From assembly GCA_958448705.1 (NCBI GenBank), contig CAUDEY010000006.1, positions 28,374-92,373 of the forward strand: 64,000 nt of DNA, read 5' to 3'. The translations under genes and the position numbers were made by a program. Origin of the DNA: UMGS1322 sp900550765 (lineage in GTDB: Bacteria; Bacillota; Clostridia; Christensenellales; QALW01). The notes beneath the pieces were generated by a model. The model was not told the origin of the DNA. It did no database searches and was given only the letters and a program-made list of their open reading frames with translations. This document shows positions 1 to 8,504 of this stretch, piece by piece (position 1 is the first letter of the stretch; each line of letters starts with the position of its first letter).

Positions 1-14
1 TTAACTTTCCATTC

Positions 15-43
15 TTGATTTTACCGTTAAAATTTGTTATAAT
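15..43 (+). promoter_or_regulatory. Promoter of the AraC-type regulator gene
   Basis: A sigma-A-like promoter is visible: TTGATT at 15-20, a 17-base spacer, and a perfect TATAAT at 38-43. It lies about 50 bases before the first ATG and reads into the regulator gene. Confidence 0.6.
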
Positions 44-91
44 CAAAAAAGAAGACGAATAAAAATTATAACAAAACAAAGGTTTTATCCT

Positions 92-925
92 ATGGAATTT
101 CAAAAGCTCTGCCCCTGTGTCCGTTTTGCTATGGCCGCACGCCTGCACACCTATCCCCGGGAGGTTCTTGCTTATGACCACCGGCTGTTCTATTGCGCCG
201 AAAAAGCCTTTGCCGTCTCTGCGGACGGTATCTCCTATGCCGTATCGCCCGGGGACATGCTGTTCCTGCCCCCGGCGGTCCGTTATCGTCTGGATGGCTG
301 CGAGGGCGAGTATCCGGTGCTGCTGTTCAACTTTGACTTAGATCTTTCTTTTTTGGGGGCGGCTCCGCAGCCGCCTCAGCCGGCAGAAAGCTTTCTGCCG
401 GACCGTCTGCTTTCCCCCCTGCGCATAGCACCGTTCGATCGGCCGCTTTTGATAAAAAATGCCGCTTTTTTAGAAGAAAGACTGCGCGGCATATGCATGC
501 TGCTTGCAGAAGAACCTCCTCTTTTTACGGAATTGGCCTCCGCCGAAATGAAATATATCCTGTTGCAGGCAGCCGCACTGCACCGCGTCTCGGAAAAAAA
601 ATATCCTCGAATTTTAGATGAGGTAAAAAGCTTTTTAGACCGAAACTTTTTAAAAAGCCCCTCCAACGCCGCCATTGCGGCAAAATTCGGCTATCATCCG
701 TATTACCTGAATCAGCTCTTCTGCACGCAGTTTGGAAAAACACTGCACAGCTATATTACCCAAAAAAAGATTCGCCTAGCCTGCACACTGCTGCTTTCCT
801 CCGATATGAGCGTAAGCGATATCGCCGATGCCTGCGGTTTTACCGGCACTGCCTGGTTTTCTGAGACCTTTAAACGCTGCATGGGCGTTTCTCCTTTGGA
901 ATATCGCCGCCGGGCACGCCGGTAA
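92..925 (+). CDS. AraC-family transcriptional regulator with N-terminal cupin domain
   Basis: This 277-residue protein has the usual AraC layout. Residues about 15-90 form a cupin-like sensor domain, where the stretch SPGDMLFLPPAVRYRL is typical of sugar-sensing members. Residues about 175-275 carry two helix-turn-helix motifs, seen in NAAIAAKFGYHPYYLNQLF and in SVSDIADACGFTGTAWFSETF, and the protein ends with the conserved GVSPLEYRR. It probably binds DNA and controls carbohydrate or stress genes, but the ligand cannot be read from the sequence. It is transcribed alone from a good promoter. The downstream phosphoesterase gene follows after about 180 bases without a clear terminator, so some read-through is possible. 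Confidence 0.85.
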   Translation: MEFQKLCPCVRFAMAARLHTYPREVLAYDHRLFYCAEKAFAVSADGISYAVSPGDMLFLPPAVRYRLDGCEGEYPVLLFNFDLDLSFLGAAPQPPQPAESFLPDRLLSPLRIAPFDRPLLIKNAAFLEERLRGICMLLAEEPPLFTELASAEMKYILLQAAALHRVSEKKYPRILDEVKSFLDRNFLKSPSNAAIAAKFGYHPYYLNQLFCTQFGKTLHSYITQKKIRLACTLLLSSDMSVSDIADACGFTGTAWFSETFKRCMGVSPLEYRRRARR

Positions 926-1103
926 AAACGGCTGCCTGTGCATAGAATACCATTCCGCTGTTCCTCCAAAAACACAGAACACGCAGCGCTTTCCTGCCGA
1001 TGCAGCGGGAAGCATTTTGCTTCTGCAGGCAAGTAAGCGAATAAACCGGATGTTTTTGCGGAAGACTTAAAAAAATGCTTTCTTATATAAAAAAGGTGTT
1101 GCT

Positions 1104-1877
1104 ATGAAAAAACTCTCGTTTGAAACCACCTGTATTACTGTTAAAAGTCCCCGTTTGCCCAAGGCATTCGACGGCTTTACACTGGTGCATCTTTCCGATC
1201 TTCATAACGGAAGCTTCGGCGACGGGCAAAAACCGCTTTTAGAAGAAATTCTGCGCCAGCAGCCCGATGTCATCGTAGTAACCGGGGATCTGATCGATTC
1301 TGAAAAATATTTTCATGCCCTGACGCTGATCCGCGGCGCGGCGGAGATCGCACCGGTCTTTTATGCTACCGGAAACCACGAGGCGCATACCGCCGGATAT
1401 CCGCGCTTGGAAAAGGAAATGGCCGCCTGCGGTGCGCACATTCTCCGCAACACCTATGTAAAGCTTACGCGCAAGAACAGTACAATCCTGCTTGCGGGCG
1501 CAGACGATCCCTCTTTTACACCTTACCGCAAAACCGCAGCGGTTATGAGTGAAAACTTAAAATCGATCCAGCTGGATTATGACTTTTTTACCATTCTGCT
1601 TTCTCACCGGCCGGATCTGATAAAAGTATACGCCGCTTTTGGCTTTGACGTAGTGCTTTGCGGCCATGCGCACGGCGGACAGATCCGCCTCCCCCGCGGC
1701 CGGGGGCTGATTGCCCCCAATCAAGGTCTCTTTCCCCGCTATACTGCGGGGCTGCACCGAACGGGCCGCACGCAGATGGTGATCAGCCGCGGTTTGGGAA
1801 ACCGTCTGCTGCCAATCCGGGTCAACAATCGTCCTGAACTAATCTGCATCAGGCTTTTGGCCGCCGGAACAGACTGA
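1104..1877 (+). CDS. Calcineurin-like metallophosphoesterase (YkuE/YaeI type)
   Basis: The 257-residue protein holds every metal-binding motif of the calcineurin-like phosphoesterase fold in order: SDLHNG, GDLID, GNHEAH, LLSHRPDLI and GHAHGGQ. These bind a two-metal centre that hydrolyses phosphate esters or diesters. The C-terminal part, with RGLGNRLLPIRVNNRPEL, resembles the YkuE/YaeI group, whose members act on membrane-linked or lipid A-type substrates. Unlike many of that group, it has no clear N-terminal membrane helix. The substrate is not known. The start has a weak AAAGGTG ribosome site. The gene ends before a strong hairpin shared with the convergent VOC gene. Confidence 0.8.
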   Translation: MKKLSFETTCITVKSPRLPKAFDGFTLVHLSDLHNGSFGDGQKPLLEEILRQQPDVIVVTGDLIDSEKYFHALTLIRGAAEIAPVFYATGNHEAHTAGYPRLEKEMAACGAHILRNTYVKLTRKNSTILLAGADDPSFTPYRKTAAVMSENLKSIQLDYDFFTILLSHRPDLIKVYAAFGFDVVLCGHAHGGQIRLPRGRGLIAPNQGLFPRYTAGLHRTGRTQMVISRGLGNRLLPIRVNNRPELICIRLLAAGTD

Positions 1878-1961
1878 CCATGCCGCCTTCTTCCTCAAGG
1901 AGAAACACCTTTTCTCTTTTTATTGCTGAGATTTTTTCTTTTGGGTTTTGTTGATAAAAAA

Positions 1962-1997
1962 GCGCCGCTGCCCTTGAAGGACAGCGGCGCCTTTTGC
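1962..1997. terminator. Bidirectional terminator between the phosphoesterase and VOC genes
   Basis: GCGCCGCTG at 1962-1970 pairs with CAGCGGCGC at 1982-1990. A-rich sequence precedes the stem and CTTTTGCTTTT follows it, so it can end transcription from both convergent genes. Confidence 0.8.
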
Positions 1998-1999
1998 TT

Positions 2000-2407
2000 T
2001 TATTTCACCTGTTTAAAAAATTCAATCTGTTCCCCGTCCGGCCCTTTGACAAAAGCTACCTGAATGGCCATCGGATAGGGCCGGGAATCCAGCTCCATAA
2101 TTTTAGGCGCAATATGCGAAACTGCGCCGGCGGCGACGGCGGTGTCATAGGCTTTTTGTACATCCTCTACGCCTACGGCAAAATGGATCCACTTGCCGTT
2201 TTCACTGAACTCGTCTCCCCCGCTGGCAAAAAGCTCGATTCTTCCGCCGTCGCCGAGGTCCAACATTAAAATTTCTTTTTCGCCTTCTCCCCAGCCGACG
2301 ACTTCCTTTAGGCCAAGCGCCTTATAGAAGGCCACTGATTTTTGAAAATCAGCGGCTTTTAAGCCGATGTGATGAAAGCCCATTCCCTGAATGATTTCGT
2401 TTGCCAT
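2000..2407 (-). CDS. VOC-family protein (glyoxalase/bleomycin-resistance fold)
   Basis: The 135-residue protein is a single VOC domain pair. It opens with GMGFHHIGLKAADFQKSVAF, the typical first beta-alpha-beta unit, and ends with AFVKGPDGEQIEFFKQ, the usual second metal-ligand segment. His and Glu positions match lyase or dioxygenase relatives, but the reaction cannot be named. An ATG at 2407 is chosen over a longer in-frame start at 2431 because AGGAGAG lies at the right distance. The upstream 90 bases contain two ParB-type palindromes. Confidence 0.8.
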   Translation of the reverse strand: MANEIIQGMGFHHIGLKAADFQKSVAFYKALGLKEVVGWGEGEKEILMLDLGDGGRIELFASGGDEFSENGKWIHFAVGVEDVQKAYDTAVAAGAVSHIAPKIMELDSRPYPMAIQVAFVKGPDGEQIEFFKQVK

Positions 2408-2423
2408 AAGATCTCTCCTTTTT

Positions 2424-2439
2424 TGTTTCACGTGAAACT
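2424..2439. promoter_or_regulatory. parS: parS-like ParB-binding site 1
   Basis: The sequence TGTTTCACGTGAAACT matches 15 of 16 bases of the widely conserved bacterial parS palindrome TGTTTCACGTGAAACA. It lies just upstream of the VOC gene. ParB binds such sites near the replication origin to organise and segregate it. Confidence 0.85.
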
Positions 2440-2490
2440 TTTTTATAGAACGGATTTAGCTCCGCACTCTATACTTTTTTTGTTGGAGAT

Positions 2491-2506
2491 TGTTTCATGT
2501 GAAACA
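2491..2506. promoter_or_regulatory. parS: parS-like ParB-binding site 2
   Basis: TGTTTCATGTGAAACA differs from the parS consensus at one central base. Read on the minus strand it also encodes the last residues and the TGA stop of the GH13 gene, so the site is shared by coding and centromere functions. Confidence 0.8.
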
Positions 2507-4420
2507 TTCCCCGAATACCGCGCCGCCGAAGGGAGGCAGCAGCAGATAGCAGCCGTTTTCACGAACTGTCAGCTGGGTTCCGCCGCCCGTATCAAGAAGC
2601 AGCTTCGGTTCGTCCTTAAAATAGGAGGTGTCCAGCATGGTTTCAATACAATCGTCGGTGGGATTGATTAACACATAACGGAAAGCACAGGCGTACTCCC
2701 GGCGAATGCTCAAAAGCGGCCCTGCGGCTTCCAGCTGCAAGCCGCCTTTGCGGAACGTTTCGTCCCGCATTTCTCCCAGTGCGCGGTACCAAGCCAACAG
2801 CTCGGCATCCTCTTTTCCCCATGGATAGGTCCCGCGGTTAAAGGGATCGGTACAGCCTTGCATACCGGCTTCGTCCCCGTAATAGAGGCAGGGCATGCCG
2901 GGCAGCGCATAGAGAATCAGCGCCGCCAGCTTGTGCAGCGCTTTTGCCCGTATCAGCGCGTCACCGTCTATCCGATAGCGTGCCCTTTCTTCCCGCGAAA
3001 GTGCTGCCGTATCCCCTGCAAGACGTGTGGTGATGCGTTCTACATCGTGGGTAGAGAGAAAGTTCATTAAACTGTAAAAGGTTTGTACCGGATAGTTTTC
3101 CCGTAAGGAGAGCACGCGGCGGCAGAATTCCTCCGCGCTGAACATATGGGTCAGAAAGCCGATAATCGCCTCCCGAAGCGGATAATTCATTACGCTGTCC
3201 AAGCAGCGGCCGAATAAAAATTCCCGCTGTTTGCCGTAACTGATTTTATTGGCCGCGTCTTCCCAGACTTCGCCCAGAATCAGCGCGTCGCTTTTTTCCT
3301 CTTTAACGCAGCGGCGCAGGAGCGCAAGGAATTCATCCGGCAGTTCGTCGGCCACATCCAGCCGCCAGCCGGACGCGCCGCTTTTCAGCCAGCGTTTGAC
3401 GATGCTGTTTGGGGAGGAAAGGATATATTCCGAATAGGAAGGCGTCATCTCCTGTACGCAGGGCAAGGACCAAACGCCCCACCAGCAATCATACTGATTG
3501 GGAAATTCTTCAAAACGGTACCAGGAATAATAAGGGGAAGCCTTGGATTGATACGCGCCCACCGACGCATATTGCCCTTCCCGGTTAAAATACCGGCTGT
3601 TGCTGCCTGTATGCGAGAATACGCCGTCTAAAATCACGCGGATCCCCTGTTCTTCTGCGGCGGCGCACAGTTCCTCAAAATCCTGCCGCGTGCCCAGCAG
3701 CGGGTCAACGAGCTCATAATCGCCGGTATCATAGCGGTGGTTGGAGTATGCCTGAAAAATCGGGTTTAAATAGAGTACTTGTACGTGAAGACTTTTTAAA
3801 TACGGCAGCTTCTCCTGAATTCCCTTCAGATTACCGCCGAAAAAATCATCAGCAGGATAATAGCCCTTTTCGGGATCGGGAAGATAGTCCGGCGCTTCGC
3901 TCCAGCGGTGATGCAGCCGTTTGCCTTTACAATCCCCCGCTCCCTGTGCCCGGAAAAAACGGTCGGGGAAAATTTGATACATAATTGCCCCCTGCGCCCA
4001 TTCGGGAACGGAAAAATCTGCTGCGGCTACGTTTATCCGATAGCTGTACCGGTAATCCGGCTCTGTGCGCACCGTGCACGGCCCCCCGAGCATATCCTCG
4101 GAATTTCCGCAGTACAGTCTGCCTTCGGAGGTATCGACCCAAAACTGATACCACAGCAGACCGATTGTTTCACATGAAACATTCAGGGAAAATTCCTGCA
4201 GAAAATCACCGTAAGGGGTGTGTGTGAAAAAACGCTGCTTTTCCATGGGAAGCAATCGCTCGGCTTCGTTTTCCCAAAGCCGGAGCGTTACACGCGCAGG
4301 CTTGAGCGCCGCACTGACAAAAACCGACAGTCTCAGCGTTTCTCCGCACGTTATTGCTCCCTGCGGACAGCGGAACACCGCACTGTGCGAATCAAAGATT
4401 ATACCCTTGAAAGCTTCCAT
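2495..4420 (-). CDS. GH13 alpha-amylase family enzyme (cyclomaltodextrinase/neopullulanase-like)
   Basis: The 641-residue protein has an N-terminal immunoglobulin-like domain (about 1-150), a TIM barrel and a short C-terminal beta domain. The four GH13 motifs are present: DGVFSHTG, GWRLDVADE with nucleophile Asp355, LGEVWE with acid/base Glu384, and FLSTHD. YQIFPDRF and the domain order point to the neopullulanase/cyclomaltodextrinase group, which cleaves maltodextrins in the cytoplasm; no signal peptide is seen. Its start lies 22 bases inside the end of glgP, so translation is probably coupled. It would trim the branched dextrins left by phosphorylase. Two parS-like sites lie within the gene, at its end and at 4166. 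Confidence 0.88.
   Translation of the reverse strand: MEAFKGIIFDSHSAVFRCPQGAITCGETLRLSVFVSAALKPARVTLRLWENEAERLLPMEKQRFFTHTPYGDFLQEFSLNVSCETIGLLWYQFWVDTSEGRLYCGNSEDMLGGPCTVRTEPDYRYSYRINVAAADFSVPEWAQGAIMYQIFPDRFFRAQGAGDCKGKRLHHRWSEAPDYLPDPEKGYYPADDFFGGNLKGIQEKLPYLKSLHVQVLYLNPIFQAYSNHRYDTGDYELVDPLLGTRQDFEELCAAAEEQGIRVILDGVFSHTGSNSRYFNREGQYASVGAYQSKASPYYSWYRFEEFPNQYDCWWGVWSLPCVQEMTPSYSEYILSSPNSIVKRWLKSGASGWRLDVADELPDEFLALLRRCVKEEKSDALILGEVWEDAANKISYGKQREFLFGRCLDSVMNYPLREAIIGFLTHMFSAEEFCRRVLSLRENYPVQTFYSLMNFLSTHDVERITTRLAGDTAALSREERARYRIDGDALIRAKALHKLAALILYALPGMPCLYYGDEAGMQGCTDPFNRGTYPWGKEDAELLAWYRALGEMRDETFRKGGLQLEAAGPLLSIRREYACAFRYVLINPTDDCIETMLDTSYFKDEPKLLLDTGGGTQLTVRENGCYLLLPPFGGAVFGECFT
4166..4181. 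promoter_or_regulatory. parS: parS-like ParB-binding site 3, inside the GH13 gene
   Basis: TGTTTCACATGAAACA is the exact reverse complement of site 2 and differs from consensus parS at one base. It is fully inside the coding sequence, where it encodes VSCET. Confidence 0.8.
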
Positions 4421-6816
4421 ATCTCCCTGTTATACTCCTCAATGCTGCGGTCACTGGAGAAGAAATATGACCGCGCGGTGTTCATAATCGCTTTTTCTGC
4501 CCAGGCGTCCCGGTCGGCATAGAGCTGTTCTAACCTTTCGTAGGCCTGAATATACGGTGCAAAGTCCGCCAGGCACAGATATGGATCCGCCGTTCCGCCG
4601 TCACCGTCTAACAGATACTTCTTAATGCTGGCCACATCGCCCTTGAGCGTGCCGTCGGCCAGGGAGTCAATCACCCGGTGCAGCATCGCGTTTTGCTCAT
4701 AATAGTCCATGGGACGGTAGGTTCCCGGGGTAGAAAGACTTTCGGCCTCTTCTGCCTTCAGGCCGAAGATAAAGATATTTTCATCCCCTAAAATAGTATG
4801 CATTTCCACATTGGCTCCGTCCAGCGTACCAAGGGTGAGCGCACCGTTCATCATGAACTTCATATTGCCTGTACCGGAAGCCTCCTTGCCGGCCATGGAG
4901 ATCTGCTCACTGATATCCGCGGCGGGCATTAAAAGCTGGGCATTGGAAACGCAGTAATTTTCAATAAACACTACCCGAAGAATACCGTTTACCTCGGGAT
5001 CATTGTTCACCAGCTGCGCTACGGAATGGATCAGCGTGATCACCTGTTTGGCGCGTACATACCCCGGAGAGGCTTTGGCCCCGAAAATAAAGGTGGCCGG
5101 CCTGTGGGGAGTATGGTTTTCCTTGATATCAAAATACAGATAAAGAATTTTCAGTACATTCAGCATTTGCCGTTTATATTCATGCAGCCGTTTTACCTGA
5201 ATATCAAAAATAGAATCGGGATTTACCTCAATTGAGTTATGCTTTAGAATATATTCCGCCAAACGCTGCTTGTTTTGCCGTTTAATGCCCATGAATTCCT
5301 GCCGGAAAGCCGCATCCTTGGCAAAGGACTCCAGTCCGGCTAAAAGAGAGAGCTGCCGCACCCATTCCTCTGTGCCAAGAGTACGGGATATCAAAGAGGA
5401 AAGCGCCGGATTGGCCTGAAGCAGCCATCTGCGGGGTGTAACGCCGTTGGTAACGTTAATAAGCTGATCGTGCCGCAGGGGAACAAAATTTTTAAAAAGG
5501 CTTTTGCGCAGAATTTCGGTATGCAGGGCAGATACGCCGTTCACCTTGTGGCAGCAGACCAGGCAAAGGTTGGCCATGTTCACCTGCCCGTAGGCCAGCG
5601 GCGCCATATCGTTGATGCGTCCCTCCTCCCCCGGATAGACGCGCTCGGCTTCCAAACGGAAGCGGCGGTCGATTTCCTGAAGAATCATAAAAATTCTCGG
5701 CAGCAGATTCTGCATCAGATACGCGGGCCAGCGCTCCAATGCTTCCCACATAATTGTATGATTGGTATAAGAAAATACTTTTTGGCAGATGTCCCAGGCT
5801 TCCTCCCAGGGCAGCAGCTCTCGGTCCACCAGAAGACGCATCAGCTCGGCAATCGCAATGGAGGGATGCGTATCGTTGATCTGGATTGCCGCATATTTGG
5901 GAAGCTCATGCACGCTGAGACCCCGTTTTTTATGCCGGTCAAGCATATATTGCAGTGTAGCGGAAGTAAAGAAGTACTGCTGACGGAGACGGAGACTTTT
6001 GCCGGCGTTGTGGGAATCGTTGGGATAGAGCACGCGCGAGATCGTTTCGGCCAGCTCTTTTTCCTGTCCGGCGCGGATATAATCGCCCTGGCCGAAATAG
6101 CTCATGTCAAAATACACCGGCGAGCGGGCGCTCCATATCCGCAGGGTATTGACGATACCGTCCCGTCCTCCGCACACGGGAATATCATACGGTACAGCCA
6201 GAACTTTATGACATTCCTCCTGGCGGTGGCGCATGTTGCCGTATTCATCATAGTATTCGATTACCTTGCCGTTAAAGAGAATCTCGTATTTTTCTTCATT
6301 GTGGGCAATTTCCCATGCGCAGCCGTCAGCAAGCCAGTTATCCGGCATTTCAATCTGCATGCCGTCCACGATCTTTTGGCGGAAAAGACCGTAATCGTAT
6401 CGGATGCCGCAGCCCACTGCCGGCAGGGAAAGCGCGGAGAGCGAATCCAGAAAGCAGGCGGCCAGCCGTCCTAACCCGCCGTTGCCCAAGCCGGCGTCCT
6501 GTTCCACTTCTTCCAGATCACCCAAATCAATCCCGATAGAGGCTAATGCGTTTTTGTAATTTTCATATTCGCCTAACGCCAACAGGTTGGCGCCCAAAAA
6601 TTTGCCCATTAAAAATTCAAGGGAAAGATAATAGACTACCTTACTTTTGTTTTCCTCTATCCGCCGGTTGGTATCGATCCATTGCTCCATGATCTGATCC
6701 CTTGCCAGCAGGGAAACCGCCTTATACAGCTGAAGCCGCGTGGCATTTTTTACATTTGTGCCGAAATGTCCCTTCAGCTTTCGGGAAATCCCGTCTAAAA
6801 TGTTTTGTCTATCCAT
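4399..6816 (-). CDS. glgP: Glycogen/starch/maltodextrin phosphorylase
   Basis: This 805-residue protein is a full-length GT35 phosphorylase. It releases glucose 1-phosphate from the non-reducing ends of glycogen or maltodextrin using pyridoxal phosphate. The cofactor lysine sits in GTGNMKFMMNGALTLGTLDG near the C-terminus. Other family signatures are EEVEQDAGLGNGGLGRLAACF near residue 90, with AINDTHPSIAI and TNGVTPRRWL further on. The gene overlaps the glgA stop by one base (TGATG) and its end overlaps the GH13 start, so the three form a translationally coupled operon. No glgC, glgD or glgB is visible here; synthesis of ADP-glucose and branching must be encoded elsewhere. Confidence 0.95.
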   Translation of the reverse strand: MDRQNILDGISRKLKGHFGTNVKNATRLQLYKAVSLLARDQIMEQWIDTNRRIEENKSKVVYYLSLEFLMGKFLGANLLALGEYENYKNALASIGIDLGDLEEVEQDAGLGNGGLGRLAACFLDSLSALSLPAVGCGIRYDYGLFRQKIVDGMQIEMPDNWLADGCAWEIAHNEEKYEILFNGKVIEYYDEYGNMRHRQEECHKVLAVPYDIPVCGGRDGIVNTLRIWSARSPVYFDMSYFGQGDYIRAGQEKELAETISRVLYPNDSHNAGKSLRLRQQYFFTSATLQYMLDRHKKRGLSVHELPKYAAIQINDTHPSIAIAELMRLLVDRELLPWEEAWDICQKVFSYTNHTIMWEALERWPAYLMQNLLPRIFMILQEIDRRFRLEAERVYPGEEGRINDMAPLAYGQVNMANLCLVCCHKVNGVSALHTEILRKSLFKNFVPLRHDQLINVTNGVTPRRWLLQANPALSSLISRTLGTEEWVRQLSLLAGLESFAKDAAFRQEFMGIKRQNKQRLAEYILKHNSIEVNPDSIFDIQVKRLHEYKRQMLNVLKILYLYFDIKENHTPHRPATFIFGAKASPGYVRAKQVITLIHSVAQLVNNDPEVNGILRVVFIENYCVSNAQLLMPAADISEQISMAGKEASGTGNMKFMMNGALTLGTLDGANVEMHTILGDENIFIFGLKAEEAESLSTPGTYRPMDYYEQNAMLHRVIDSLADGTLKGDVASIKKYLLDGDGGTADPYLCLADFAPYIQAYERLEQLYADRDAWAEKAIMNTARSYFFSSDRSIEEYNREIWKLSRV

Positions 6817-8219
6817 CAGAACTCACCTCCGCAAAGCTGTTTATAAATTTTTTCATATTCTTCCGCACTCTTTTTCCATGAAAAATCCTGCTCCATGGCT
6901 CTTTTCTGTGCGCTGCTCCAAGCCGCGGCATCGCGGTAGCAGGCAATCCCCCGGCAAACAGCATCCGCCATCTGGCAGGCATCATATCCGTTAAAGCAAA
7001 ACCCCCAGCCGCCGTCGCCGATGTCCCGTACCGTATCGTTCAGCCCGCCGGTACGCCGCACAATCGGCAGAGTACCGTAACGCATGGCGATCAGCTGAGA
7101 AAGGCCGCAGGGCTCGAACCGCGAGGGCATCAAAAACAGATCGGATCCGGCGTAAATACGGTGCGCCAGCGCGTTGTCATAGCCGATGTGCACCGCAGCG
7201 CGGCCGCTGTACCATCGGGCAATATCGGAAAAAAAGCGTTCGTATTCCGGTTCGCCTGTTCCCAGTACGGCCAGCTGAAATTTTTGAGAGAACAACAGTT
7301 CATGCAGCTTTTCGCGGATCAGGGAAAGCCCTTTTTGGTTATAAAGGCGGGAGACTAATGCTATCAGCGGCACATCTTCCTCCTTCAAGCCCAGCTCCCG
7401 CTGCAGCGCAGCTTTGTTTTTTGCCTTTCCCTGAGGCCGGGAATAGGCAAAGGGAATCAGCCCGTCGTTTGCGGGATTATAATCTTCTTCATCAAGGCCG
7501 TTTAAAATGCCGGTGTAATCCTTCGCGCGGCAAGCGAGTACGCCCTCCATCTGCCGGCCGTATTCCGGCGTCAGCGTTTCTTCCCGATAGGTGGGGCTTA
7601 CCGTGGTCAGCTTATCTGCATACAGCAGTCCGCCCTTTAAAAAGCTGGCGCCGCCGTAAAATTCCAGCCGGTCAGTGGTGAACATGTCGTCCGAAAAACC
7701 CAATAGATCTTTAAAAACCTGTTGACCGAAGGTTCCCTGATATTGCAGGTTATGGATGGTCATCACGGTTTTTATCGGGGAATTGCGCTGCTTCAGCAGT
7801 ACCGGCAGCAGGCCGGTCTGCCAGTCATTGCAGTGCAGAATATCCGGCATGAAACCCGAAAGCGGCAGGAGCGCCAGCACCGCGAGGGAAAAAAACGCAT
7901 ATTTCTCCGCTTCGCCCTCCATATAGCCGTATATCGAATCGGAACCGAAATAATATTCGTTATCCACAAAAAATATTTTAACACCGCGGTATTCCAGGGC
8001 AAAGAGACCGGCATACTGCCTTCGCCAGCCCAGGGAAACCTCGGTGCTGCCCAAAAACGAGCCCCGGTATTTTTCATCGATGACCTTATATTTGGGAAGG
8101 ATCACTGCGGTTTCAACACCCCTTTGCGCCAAGGCAACCGGAAGCGAGCCAATGACGTCGGCAAGGCCGCCCACCTTAGCAAAGGGCGCCGCCTCGGATG
8201 CGGCAAATAAAACTTTCAT
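6816..8219 (-). CDS. glgA: Glycogen synthase (ADP-glucose type)
   Basis: The 467-residue protein is a GT5 glycogen synthase that transfers glucose from ADP-glucose to the growing alpha-1,4 chain. The N-terminus MKVLFAASEAAPFAKVGGLA contains the KVGGLADV donor-binding loop. The C-terminal half has SRFEPCGLSQLIAMRYG and the RRTGGLNDTV loop. The ATG at 8219 is chosen because AAAGGAGG lies just before it and the length then matches the family; a longer in-frame start at 8276 adds 19 unrelated residues. It is the first gene of the operon with glgP and the GH13 enzyme, so synthesis and breakdown genes are made together. Confidence 0.95.
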   Translation of the reverse strand: MKVLFAASEAAPFAKVGGLADVIGSLPVALAQRGVETAVILPKYKVIDEKYRGSFLGSTEVSLGWRRQYAGLFALEYRGVKIFFVDNEYYFGSDSIYGYMEGEAEKYAFFSLAVLALLPLSGFMPDILHCNDWQTGLLPVLLKQRNSPIKTVMTIHNLQYQGTFGQQVFKDLLGFSDDMFTTDRLEFYGGASFLKGGLLYADKLTTVSPTYREETLTPEYGRQMEGVLACRAKDYTGILNGLDEEDYNPANDGLIPFAYSRPQGKAKNKAALQRELGLKEEDVPLIALVSRLYNQKGLSLIREKLHELLFSQKFQLAVLGTGEPEYERFFSDIARWYSGRAAVHIGYDNALAHRIYAGSDLFLMPSRFEPCGLSQLIAMRYGTLPIVRRTGGLNDTVRDIGDGGWGFCFNGYDACQMADAVCRGIACYRDAAAWSSAQKRAMEQDFSWKKSAEEYEKIYKQLCGGEF

Positions 8220-8447
8220 CTTTTTTCCTCCTTTAAAAAAAGGATATCGGTCTGCGCGGCAGCAGGGCTTGGGCAAAAGCCGTCCTCTGCTGATACGCCT
8301 ATCTCAGGCGCAACATAAAATGTGCTTTTATTTTACCATAAACGCCTTCTAAAGTACAGATTATTTTTTTACCCTCCATAAAAGGCAAAAGAACACAGCA
8401 GAACAAGAAATGCATGGAAATCCCTTTTATTTTTCCGCAAAACGTGG

Positions 8448-8490
8448 TATACTTGTTTTATAAAAAAACGGCGGAAAAGAAATTCCGCCG
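8448..8490 (+). promoter_or_regulatory. Probable polA -10 element and leader hairpin
   Basis: An extended -10 element TGGTATACT ends at 8453, with no good -35. Downstream, CGGCGGAA at 8469-8476 pairs perfectly with TTCCGCCG at 8483-8490. The stem lies directly before the weak ribosome site of the GTG-started polA gene and has no T-tract, so it looks like a leader structure, not a terminator. Confidence 0.4.
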
Positions 8491-8504
8491 GATGCGAGGT
8501 TTTT

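Noticed and set aside
5470..6474. Long open frame of 334 codons on the plus strand
   Set aside because: It is exactly antisense to glgP, has no ribosome site and reads as low-complexity His/Leu/Gly sequence typical of antisense frames in this base composition.
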